Shown here: positions 42,605 to 50,270 of the stretch, one piece after another
Position numbering within the stretch: the first letter of the stretch is position 1
Layout of the letters: each line of letters starts with the position of its first letter
From: JAHJBR01 sp040757035
GTDB taxonomy: Archaea > Micrarchaeota > Micrarchaeia > Anstonellales > Bilamarchaeaceae
NCBI GenBank assembly: GCA_040757035.1
Contig: JBFLYM010000002.1
Span: 13,726 to 77,725 of the forward strand
Reading direction: 5' to 3'
DNA length: 64,000 bases
Notes under the pieces: model-generated
The model's input: only the letters and a program-made list of their open reading frames with translations
Told to the model about the DNA's origin: nothing
Databases searched by the model: none
Position numbers and translations under genes: made by a program

Positions 42605-43972
42605 ATGAAAGAAATGAACATAGGTGCGATTTCAGAAAAAGATGAAGGTAAAACTGTTACTATTGCAGGTTGGATACATTCATTGAGAGAAATAGGAACT
42701 ATTAGTTTTCTAACATTGCGCGACTCCAGCGGTAAAATTCAGGTCAAACTCTCCAAATCTCTTAAGTTCTCTAAACCAAATAAATCAAACAACAAATCAG
42801 AAGAAGAATTAGAAAGAGAGAAAGAAGGAGAGAGTGTTGAATTAGTAGGAGAAAGCACTGAACTAGATAGAGAAAGCGCCGTACAGATGTGCGGAAAAGT
42901 AAGAAAAGACGCTCGCGCACCGAACGGAATAGAACTTGAAGCGCAAAGCGTGAAAGTACTTGGAAAGATTTATCAGTTGCCACCATTTTACCCTTTACAA
43001 AAAAACGAGCCTAATCTTAATGTAAGACTTGACAATAGATCACTCGACTTGCGTGGAGAAAGAACACGCGCGATTTTCAATATACGCGCAGCGCTTGAAA
43101 GCGGATTTAGAGATGCGGTTATCGCACTTAATTTTGAGGAAATAAACCCAGCGTGTATAGTTAGTTCTTCAACCGAAGGAGGCGCACAATTATTTAAGAT
43201 TGATTATTTTGACCGACCGGCGTTTTTGGCACAAAGCCCGCAATTTTATAAACAGCTTGCGGTAATAGGCGGAATGGAGCGCGTTTTTATGACCATGCCT
43301 GTTTTCAGAGCCGAAAAACACGAAGGTCCGTTTCATATAAACGAAATTCATCAAATGGATATAGAAATCGCATTCGCTGATGATGGCGATGCAATAGCGT
43401 TACTTTCTGAAGTTTTTTTGCACATGCTCGGGTCGGTAAAGGAAAACAATGAAAACGACCTAAACTCGCTCAATGTTAAAATGAATGTCCCGAATAAGGC
43501 TTCGCTGTACACATATTCGGATTTGGTTGAAACGCTTTCTGCAAACGGCGAAAAAATAACATGGGGCGAGGATTTTTCAAGGGAGCATGAAATGAAAATT
43601 TGCGAATTTGCGAAAAACGATGTTGTAATAGTAAAAGATTATCCAACCGCGATGCGTGCCTTCTATTCAATGCCTTATAAAGATAATCCAAAAATATGCA
43701 AAGCGTACGATCTTATATACAAAGGACTTGAAGTTGCTTCGGGCGCGCAGCGTATTCATGTTCCTGAATTGCTTAAAAAACAAGCGCTCGCAAAAGGCAT
43801 GGATTTAGAAAGCCAAAGTCTTGCTTCTTACATTAGCGCGTTCAACTACGGCGCACCACCGCATGCTGGCTGGAGTATGGGTTTGGATAGAATAACCATG
43901 CAGGTGTGTGGATTGGATAACATACGAGAAGCAGTGATGTTCCCGCGCGACAAACAACGCGTTAAACCGTAG
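42605..43972 (+). CDS. aspS: aspartyl-tRNA synthetase
   Basis: About 455 residues from the ATG at 42605 (frame open to 42503). OB anticodon domain with VTIAGWIHSLREIGTISFL; class II core with STEGGAQLFKIDYFDRPAFL then AQSPQFYKQ; motif 2 FRAEKHEGPFHINEIHQ; motif 3 GWSMGLDRITMQVCGLDN. A Glu/Ser/Asn-rich insertion of about 35 residues interrupts the OB domain. Whether it also charges tRNA-Asn cannot be decided here. The 42216-42604 gap holds a TATA box, repeat copy 2 and alternative starts. Confidence 0.95.
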   Translation: MKEMNIGAISEKDEGKTVTIAGWIHSLREIGTISFLTLRDSSGKIQVKLSKSLKFSKPNKSNNKSEEELEREKEGESVELVGESTELDRESAVQMCGKVRKDARAPNGIELEAQSVKVLGKIYQLPPFYPLQKNEPNLNVRLDNRSLDLRGERTRAIFNIRAALESGFRDAVIALNFEEINPACIVSSSTEGGAQLFKIDYFDRPAFLAQSPQFYKQLAVIGGMERVFMTMPVFRAEKHEGPFHINEIHQMDIEIAFADDGDAIALLSEVFLHMLGSVKENNENDLNSLNVKMNVPNKASLYTYSDLVETLSANGEKITWGEDFSREHEMKICEFAKNDVVIVKDYPTAMRAFYSMPYKDNPKICKAYDLIYKGLEVASGAQRIHVPELLKKQALAKGMDLESQSLASYISAFNYGAPPHAGWSMGLDRITMQVCGLDNIREAVMFPRDKQRVKP

Positions 43973-44011
43973 TTAAAATGTTTTAAATATTGCGCAATAC
44001 AAATTTCAATT

Positions 44012-44605
44012 ATGTCAATTGTAATTGAAATATTTGTAAATTTTTTTTCTGCGCTCATTTACTTACTTATTATAATAGATCCGTTTGCGAGCCTTCCAAT
44101 ATTCGCAACTCTTACTCGAAAAATGACTGATTCAGAAATGCGTTTCTGCGCAAATCAAGCAGTGTTTATTGCAGGAGCACTCGCTTTGTTGTTCATATTT
44201 GCAGGCACTCAAATACTTTCTTTAATACAAGTAGATCTTCAATCATTTAAAATAGGAGGTGGAATAATTCTTGGTCTTCTTGGTCTTGAAACTGTGTTTG
44301 GATTTAGCTTTTCGAACAATGCAAAAAATAAGAATAACGCAATCATAACTCTCATCGCAACTCCATTGCTTACTGGACCCGGCCTTATAACTTCGCTTAT
44401 AGTAATGACAAATGAGCAAGGTTATGTAATTCCGCTGACAGCAACCATTTCCGCACTTTATATTTCATTACTAATACTTGAAAATTCGGCCAGGATAAGC
44501 AAAAAGCTTGGTTCTGGAACAATTAATATTATCACTAGAGTTTTTGGCTTATTTTTAGTTGCACTTGGAGTTTCTTATATACGCGCAGGTATTATCGCTA
44601 CATAG
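44012..44605 (+). CDS. MarC-family membrane protein
   Basis: 197 residues with six hydrophobic segments. IIDPFASLPIFATLTRKM in the first helix region, IGGGIILGLLGLETVFG and IATPLLTGPGLITSLIVMT are MarC (UPF0056) signatures. Transport function is suspected but unproven. It stands alone after aspS, 39 nt from its stop. Confidence 0.9.
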   Translation: MSIVIEIFVNFFSALIYLLIIIDPFASLPIFATLTRKMTDSEMRFCANQAVFIAGALALLFIFAGTQILSLIQVDLQSFKIGGGIILGLLGLETVFGFSFSNNAKNKNNAIITLIATPLLTGPGLITSLIVMTNEQGYVIPLTATISALYISLLILENSARISKKLGSGTINIITRVFGLFLVALGVSYIRAGIIAT

Positions 44606-44674
44606 TATCCAATGCTTTTTTGATAAATCTCGAACGGAAAATTTTTCGTCGCGAAGAGAGATATGGAGAAAAAA

Positions 44675-44728
44675 TTTGTTCAGACTTACGACCATTTTCG
44701 ACTATTTTTGGTCGGTTTTCTGAACAAA
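44675..44728. repeat. 54-nt palindromic direct repeat, 3' of ATPase gene
   Basis: An imperfect palindrome: TTTGTTCAGA/TCTGAACAAA (10 bp) outside and CGACCA/TGGTCG (6 bp) inside, with a 14-nt centre. It matches 45954-46007 except for one central base. It encodes the last residues and stop of the ATPase on the minus strand. Confidence 0.88.
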
Positions 44729-45916
44729 ACCAAGAACAATAAGCGCATCGTCGTTCATGACAACTCCTTTCTTTCCTTCGAATTGAGAGGTTCCTTTGGA
44801 ACTTCCACCTATTTCGAACAAAACAGTTTTCTCACCAATTTTAACTAGATAATCAGGAACTTTTCTCATTTTTTTAGGTATGAAAATTGGAAATCCGAGT
44901 TCGGAAATGTGAAAGACAAAATATTCTTCTCGCAGTGCACCCAATTCCGCTTCGCGCATGAGTTGGTCTGCAAAAGCCGAACGTAGATTCGGATGCGAAA
45001 AAATCAGTTTAACCGTTGCCTTTGCTTTTGCTTTCGGGGAGTCTTCTTCTATATATCTTATTATCCCCAATTCGTACAACATGCGTGCGGCCTCATAAAC
45101 CGTTGATTTTGCATATCCGCTCATTAAGGAGAATGAAGTATAACTAAATTCTCCTGGTTTGGATGATGCCAAAAAAGAAAGAAGTCGTTCTGCAACATCA
45201 ACCTTGTTTTCACTAAGGCTGAATTCTGCGAGTGCGTCTTCGTATATCATTTTTTTCATGAGTCGGAATATCGCATCTTTTGCCGAAATTCCAGACGGAA
45301 ATCCGCCTAAATTCAAGTATGTTCGATAATGTTTTTCAATATCCGGATGAGCCGCAAGCCAGTGTATTGTATTTTTTTTATCCACTGCTTCTTCTAAACT
45401 GGCAGAATAATCCGCACAATCCAAAATGTAAACAAATTCGCGGAAAGTTAGCGGGGACAGGGGCATTTCGATTGCCCGACGCCCTAACGTTATCGCGCCT
45501 TTTTTCAACGCAGCTGTAGAAGACCCAGAAACTACAATCGTCAAATCAAAATTATCACAAATATTTTTCAGTTCGTTTATCCATCTCACGTATTGATGAA
45601 TTTCGTCTATGAATATTATCTTGTATCCGTTTCTGTATAAATGCTCTATAGTATTATAAAGACCTTCGGATTTGATTAGCACAGAATCTGCTGAAAAATA
45701 AAAAGATTCTTTATATTCGTCGAACAATTGAATAAGAAGAGTGGTTTTTCCAATTCCTCGTATTCCAGGAACGATTATTACTGGTTTCTTCATATTTTGC
45801 CCTTTGAATTCCTCAATAAGGCGTTTTAGTTTCGGATATAATAAGCGCTTCCTATAATCCTTTACAAGTAAGGTATTTTCCACGGCTACTCGATAGAGTT
45901 TTTCTATTTCGATCAT
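44702..45916 (-). CDS. AAA-type ATPase with PD-(D/E)XK-like C-terminus
   Basis: 404 residues. Walker A GIRGIGKTT is at 51-59, Walker B IIFIDEIH at 100-107, then VVSGSSTAAL and a LGRRAIEMPLSPLTFREF region as in the AAA_14/DUF4143 family. A winged-helix-like part (SYTSFSLMSGYAKSTVYEA) precedes a C-terminal PDYLVKIGEKTVLFEIGG, close to a PD-(D/E)XK core. Role unknown. It lies between two 54-nt palindromic repeats, and its last nine residues (FVQKTDQK and preceding) are encoded in one of them. Confidence 0.82.
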   Translation of the reverse strand: MIEIEKLYRVAVENTLLVKDYRKRLLYPKLKRLIEEFKGQNMKKPVIIVPGIRGIGKTTLLIQLFDEYKESFYFSADSVLIKSEGLYNTIEHLYRNGYKIIFIDEIHQYVRWINELKNICDNFDLTIVVSGSSTAALKKGAITLGRRAIEMPLSPLTFREFVYILDCADYSASLEEAVDKKNTIHWLAAHPDIEKHYRTYLNLGGFPSGISAKDAIFRLMKKMIYEDALAEFSLSENKVDVAERLLSFLASSKPGEFSYTSFSLMSGYAKSTVYEAARMLYELGIIRYIEEDSPKAKAKATVKLIFSHPNLRSAFADQLMREAELGALREEYFVFHISELGFPIFIPKKMRKVPDYLVKIGEKTVLFEIGGSSKGTSQFEGKKGVVMNDDALIVLGFVQKTDQK

Positions 45917-45953
45917 ATCAAAATATATACCGTATTTATTTTTAATTCTTTCT

Positions 45954-46007
45954 TTTGTTCAGACTTACGACCATTTTCGGCTATTTTTGGTCGGTTTTCT
46001 GAACAAA
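45954..46007. repeat. 54-nt palindromic direct repeat, 5' of ATPase gene
   Basis: Copy of 44675-44728 with a single A/G difference at the centre. It lies about 37 nt upstream of the ATPase ATG (minus strand), beside the TATA-like ATAAATACGG. Beyond the pair, CGAACGGAAAA (44630) and TTTTCCGTTCG (46015) form an 11-bp outer inverted repeat. Confidence 0.85.
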
Positions 46008-46042
46008 TGATTAGCTTTTCCGTTCGCAATAGATAAAAAATC

Positions 46043-46591
46043 TTATAATATAAAAACCGCAACCGCAATTACTGTATTCCACATTCCGTTTTTATCGCAT
46101 ATCGCTGATTGAGTGATATTTGTGGTTCTAACAATTTCTTTGCTCATTTTGAAATATTTTTCTTTTTCGTTCCACGCTTGAGCTGGATTAAATGGAATGC
46201 CAAGTGTGGTTGCAAGCATTGAAGCCGCAAGATCTTCTGAGTACTCTCCTGCTTTTTCATCTGTTTGCCCATATGCATGATGCTCGCTTAGATAGCCATA
46301 TTTTTTCTTATCTTTTGGAAGAGCACAACCAATGCTTGCAGCTATAAGTCTGTTTGGTTCATCCGATGCAATTCTTGCCATCACACAGAAAATTACTTGA
46401 CCCGCTTTTAGTTGTTTTAATCCTCTTTCTTTTGAAATAGTTTTGCATCCAGGCGGAAAAATACTTGAAACACTGACAATATTAAATTGAGCTATACCCG
46501 CATCGCGCAATGCACTCTCAAATGAAGAAAGTGTATCCCGACCTTTTCCCACACCTTTCGTAAGAAACATTTTTTTCGGTACAAGTACCAT
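46043..46591 (-). CDS. pdaD: pyruvoyl-dependent arginine decarboxylase
   Basis: 182 residues. FNIVSVSSIFPPGCK contains the Ser-Ser autocleavage site that creates the pyruvoyl group; the later HHAYGQTDEKAGEYSEDLAA and the final NTVIAVAVFIL agree with PvlArgDC. It converts arginine to agmatine, the first step of archaeal polyamine synthesis. A TTG at 46600 is in frame, but the ATG at 46591 is preferred. It follows L12 in the ribosomal operon by 20 nt. Confidence 0.95.
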   Translation of the reverse strand: MVLVPKKMFLTKGVGKGRDTLSSFESALRDAGIAQFNIVSVSSIFPPGCKTISKERGLKQLKAGQVIFCVMARIASDEPNRLIAASIGCALPKDKKKYGYLSEHHAYGQTDEKAGEYSEDLAASMLATTLGIPFNPAQAWNEKEKYFKMSKEIVRTTNITQSAICDKNGMWNTVIAVAVFIL

Positions 46592-46611
46592 AAGAACCAA
46601 ATATTTAGGAA

Positions 46612-46914
46612 CTAGCCAAAAAGGTTTGCTAGTCCTTCGGCTGCTTGTTCTTCCTTTTTCGCTTTATCTTCTTCTGGTTTTTCCTCTTTTTTGGTTTCTG
46701 TTGTTGTTGCTGGTGCAACTGTAGCCACGCTTGCATTTTTGAGAAGCTCTTCTATATTTGTATCTTTTGTTGCATCAACAAGTAGTTTCACTTTTGCGTT
46801 GTCAATCTCAATTCCGGACGCATTAAGTACAGAGATTATATTTGATTCATTTATCTCTTTTCCTGCCCCATAAAGAAGCAATACTGCGTGCAAATATGGA
46901 TCTATTTTTGTCAT
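46612..46914 (-). CDS. rpl12: ribosomal protein L12 (P1)
   Basis: 100 residues. N-terminal dimerisation helices (HAVLLLYGAGKEINESN, VLNASGIEIDNAKVKLLVDA), an Ala/Thr hinge, a Glu/Lys-rich segment and the C-terminal GLANLFG that recruits GTPase factors. AGGTAGGTGA upstream on the minus strand is a strong ribosome binding site. It is part of the L1-L10-L12 operon. Confidence 0.96.
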   Translation of the reverse strand: MTKIDPYLHAVLLLYGAGKEINESNIISVLNASGIEIDNAKVKLLVDATKDTNIEELLKNASVATVAPATTTETKKEEKPEEDKAKKEEQAAEGLANLFG

Positions 46915-46965
46915 GTATCATTCACCTACCTTTGCTTATTTTTATCTTTTGTTATTTATCTTTTA

Positions 46966-47793
46966 TTACTTGTTTATTCCCGAAATTGCCATCCCTTGCC
47001 TTATCGCTTGGGTGAGAAGCTGCGCAATCGAGTTATAAGAATAATAATTTGCATTTATTGCTGCATTTTTTGCATCGCAGAATGCGTGAGCTAAGTTTTG
47101 TCTAAACATTTCATTGTCAAATGAAAGCAATTCGCCTCCATATAGATACTTTCCGTCGTACGCAAAAACTATCTCGGCCCCGACTTCAAAAGGAAAAATA
47201 CCAAGCATTTGGAGTGCTTTAGCTTTTCCTGCTGTTATAGTTTCACCTTGTTTCGCGATTATAGAATCTTTATTTACAGAAATTTTTCCTGCTTTTATCA
47301 TAACATTAATCCCGGCTGTTTTGAGTTCTGAAAGTGCTGGTCCTGGAGGAAGTGCGGTATCTCCAGCAGGCACTATAATCTCATAAGGTGCAACTTGTCT
47401 TGCTTTTGCTGCAACCTTTTTCCTATTTTTTCTAAAAAAGTTTATAAGTCCATATACACTCTGATTTGTAAGAATTAATGCTGATGGATTAACAATATTA
47501 CTAGCTTCATTAGTTAATCCAATATTTTGAAGCACTTTTTTGAGTACTATAAGCTTTGAAACTTTTATAATAGTTCCATCCTTTTCTCGTAAATTCTTTT
47601 TTATGGATTGGAGAAGATCATCCGGAAGATTATTTAGATTAAGTACCGCAATAACAGGATATTCCTTTGTTTTTGCACACAATTCGGAAATCAATTGTTT
47701 CTTTTTTATAATAGCGATTCTTTCATTCTTTTTATTAATATTATCAACATCTTTTTTTATATTTCCTATGGTTTTTATGACATTTTTTCCCAT
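46966..47793 (-). CDS. rpl10: ribosomal protein L10 (P0), short form
   Basis: 275 residues from the ATG at 47793. The rRNA-binding domain and the insertion domain (GPALSELKTAGINVMIKAGKI, AKALQMLGIFPFEVG) are intact, followed by one helical stretch to SGINK. The long spine for several P1 dimers and the acidic tail with FGLF-like end, found in most archaeal P0 (usually about 310-340 residues), are missing. A stalk with fewer L12 dimers is implied. L1 is directly upstream in the operon. Confidence 0.92.
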   Translation of the reverse strand: MGKNVIKTIGNIKKDVDNINKKNERIAIIKKKQLISELCAKTKEYPVIAVLNLNNLPDDLLQSIKKNLREKDGTIIKVSKLIVLKKVLQNIGLTNEASNIVNPSALILTNQSVYGLINFFRKNRKKVAAKARQVAPYEIIVPAGDTALPPGPALSELKTAGINVMIKAGKISVNKDSIIAKQGETITAGKAKALQMLGIFPFEVGAEIVFAYDGKYLYGGELLSFDNEMFRQNLAHAFCDAKNAAINANYYSYNSIAQLLTQAIRQGMAISGINK

Positions 47794-47885
47794 GATATCA
47801 CGCAATTGTCAATTATTATATAGACATTGTATAGTTATTATATGATTATATATGATTACATTTTTCTTTTCTAATTCTTATTGGA

Positions 47886-48518
47886 TTACATAATTCTTAT
47901 TGGCTTCCCCATAGTTAGTTTGAGATAAACCGATTTTATATTTCCTTCTGCTGTTTTATTCTTTATCGCATCATAAACAGCTTCTGCATTATCAATTAAA
48001 TTATCAATTAGCATGTCTTCAGTTCCTATAAATGTCTGGACGGTTGGAAGATATTTTCCTTTAGAAACAATTCGTACGCTTTTCCTTGCTCTTTCTATCG
48101 CTTCTTTTACATTATCTATAAGTGGTTTTGGAAGCTTGCCGCGCGGACCCAAATATTGCCCAACATTTTTAGCTACAATGGACATTTGATTTGGTTGTGC
48201 AAGCATACTATATTCGTTTGCAAGCATTGCAAGTTTATCCTTTGCAGTATAAGAAGATATTTCTGTTGGTAATATTGTAAGTTCTGCACCAGAATTTTTT
48301 GCTTCCCTGACTATTCCTTCATCGCCAACAACAGCAACTTTAGGCGATTTAGCGCCTTTCCCTTTTGGAAGCACTATATCTAAATTTAATCTATTTTCTG
48401 ATTTTGAAAAATCAATGCTCCTGAAATTGAATATCATCTCAACGCTTTGTATAAATTTTCGTTTTCCTTTTTCCTCAAGCATTTTTTGCATAGCTTCAAT
48501 AATTTTATTTTTGTCCAT
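47886..48518 (-). CDS. rpl1: ribosomal protein L1
   Basis: 210 residues from the ATG at 48518 (frame open to 48569). LDIVLPKGKGAKSPKVAVVGD and the central SMVAKNVGQYLGPRGKLPKP-like motif (IVAKNVGQYLGPRGKLPKP) identify L1 of the L1 stalk, with two domains and the second interrupting the first. In archaea L1 represses its own operon by binding mRNA; I did not identify that site. The promoter region shares 32 nt with SBDS. Confidence 0.95.
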   Translation of the reverse strand: MDKNKIIEAMQKMLEEKGKRKFIQSVEMIFNFRSIDFSKSENRLNLDIVLPKGKGAKSPKVAVVGDEGIVREAKNSGAELTILPTEISSYTAKDKLAMLANEYSMLAQPNQMSIVAKNVGQYLGPRGKLPKPLIDNVKEAIERARKSVRIVSKGKYLPTVQTFIGTEDMLIDNLIDNAEAVYDAIKNKTAEGNIKSVYLKLTMGKPIRIM

Positions 48519-48529
48519 AAAAATCAATG

Positions 48530-48561
48530 AATCCGCAAATAAATAAAAAGCTTCGCATTTC
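48530..48561 (-). promoter_or_regulatory. 32-nt leader/promoter element shared with SBDS
   Basis: The reverse complement of this stretch is identical over 32 nt to 53579-53610. It lies 12 nt before the L1 ATG and contains the TATA-like TTTTTATTTATTT. Orientation relative to the following gene is the same for L1 and SBDS. Confidence 0.6.
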
Positions 48562-48595
48562 CGGATCATTTATAGAATTTGCGAAATTTCGGTAA

Positions 48596-50182
48596 CTAAA
48601 ATTTTGAAACATATGGACCATCCAAAAAATATCCTCGTTTATAATAATACGGTCTAACACCTACCGCGCTCAATATAACCATTTTCTTTTTATCAAATTC
48701 TTCGCTTGCTATTTTCTCAGCTTCGGCGAGCAATGAAGAACCAAATCCTCTATGTTGGACGCTTCCTTTTTTTCCTAATAAGGTTTCTTCGCCGTACACA
48801 TGAAGTTCGCGCACAAGCGCGGTTTTATCTGTTATTTCAGGGCGAAAGGTTGAATTTGGAATACGAACTCTGATAAATGCCGCGATCGTGTTGTTAATCT
48901 TGTCTTCAACTGAAAGAAATATCTCTTCTCCGCCGCTTGCGCTGTAATCGGTGCGCATGAAAACAGGTTCAACTATTGGTTTTGCGCTAAGACCGGTTTC
49001 CCTATATCTTATTTCTCTTATATTTATTCCAAGCGACGCTGCTTTTCGCTCCACAATTTCGCGCAAATTGCTTTTTCTCACTCCGTCAGCAATCAAATTA
49101 GATGGAATATCGCGCTGAATGCGCATCACTCTTACATATTTCGGAATGTAGCGATATGCGCTTACTATTATTTGCGCTGCATCTTCTGTTGAATACGCGT
49201 CATATTCTTCCTTTTTCATCATTTCATAGAGATGAGTACCTGGAATAATGAGCGTAGGATATATTTTGAGCATATCTGGTCTAAATCTTTTGTCAGAAAA
49301 AATCTTTTTAAACATTTCAATATCTTTTTTTGGAGATGAACCAGGAAGACCAATCATGATATGATATGCGATTTTAAATGCCGAATCTCTCAGGAGTTTT
49401 GTCGCTTCTATCACATGAGAAACGAAATGACCACGATTAATTATTTTATAGATGCTGTTAGAAATGTGCTGTACGCCAAGCTCAACCTTTGTCACTCCGT
49501 ACTTAAGCATTCTGTTTATTTCGTCTTGTCCGCAAACATCTGGTCGCGTTTCTATTGTAAGTCCGACCATTCTGTGAGCTGAAGTTTCATTGCGTCTTTT
49601 TGCGTTTTCAAGCGAATCTAATTTTTCTTCATTTAACGCATTATTGTTCAGTATATCATTATTTAGTGCATCAGCATTTAGCGTATCATAAAGCGATTTC
49701 ACAAAATTTTCTTGATATGCAAATGGGGTGGAAAGAAAAGTGCCGCCCATTATTATTACATCACATTTTTCGGTTTTATGACAATTAAGTTTAAATTGTT
49801 TCAATCTGGTTTTTATCTGTTTTATAGGATCAAAACCATTGCTTCGCGCCCGCAATGCCGCTGGTTCGCTACCAGTATAACTTTTTGGTGCTTTTCCAGT
49901 ATACGGGCAGTATATACAGTTCCACCTGCAAGAATTTTCCGGCGCGATCATCACCGCTATTGGAGTTACACCAGACAGTGTGCGCACAGGTTTCCTTTTC
50001 AAAAGTTTTATTATTTTCTGGCTAAATTTATTTTTAGGAAATTTTTCTACAATTGAAGTATTTTTTATAAATTTGTTTAAACAAAATTTCACTGAAGCTT
50101 GGCGTTTGAGCTTTTCCAGATTAGTTTCACCATTAAGAATTTTATCTATAATATAAGAAATCGCCTTTGCTTTTGCGTCCAT
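48596..50182 (-). CDS. elp3: Elp3, tRNA wobble-uridine modification enzyme
   Basis: About 528 residues. Radical SAM part with the Elp3 cluster CRWNCIYCPYTG, preceded by SGVTPIAVMIAPENS, and later GGTFLSTP, ETRPDVCGQDEIN and IMIGLPGSSPKKD. A C-terminal GNAT domain ends HRGFGSSLLAEAEKIA and YYKRGYFLDGPYVSK. It starts carboxymethylation of U34 in tRNA using acetyl-CoA. A low-complexity Asn/Leu/Ala insertion of about 25 residues precedes ETRPD. Start ATG 50182; a GTG at 50191 is possible. Confidence 0.95.
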   Translation of the reverse strand: MDAKAKAISYIIDKILNGETNLEKLKRQASVKFCLNKFIKNTSIVEKFPKNKFSQKIIKLLKRKPVRTLSGVTPIAVMIAPENSCRWNCIYCPYTGKAPKSYTGSEPAALRARSNGFDPIKQIKTRLKQFKLNCHKTEKCDVIIMGGTFLSTPFAYQENFVKSLYDTLNADALNNDILNNNALNEEKLDSLENAKRRNETSAHRMVGLTIETRPDVCGQDEINRMLKYGVTKVELGVQHISNSIYKIINRGHFVSHVIEATKLLRDSAFKIAYHIMIGLPGSSPKKDIEMFKKIFSDKRFRPDMLKIYPTLIIPGTHLYEMMKKEEYDAYSTEDAAQIIVSAYRYIPKYVRVMRIQRDIPSNLIADGVRKSNLREIVERKAASLGINIREIRYRETGLSAKPIVEPVFMRTDYSASGGEEIFLSVEDKINNTIAAFIRVRIPNSTFRPEITDKTALVRELHVYGEETLLGKKGSVQHRGFGSSLLAEAEKIASEEFDKKKMVILSAVGVRPYYYKRGYFLDGPYVSKF

Positions 50183-50270
50183 CTGATTCACTGATAATAT
50201 CGCTGAGAGTTCCGCTTCCGCTTGTTTTTTTTTTTGCGAAGCGAATTATCATTATATCCTGCAAATACTT

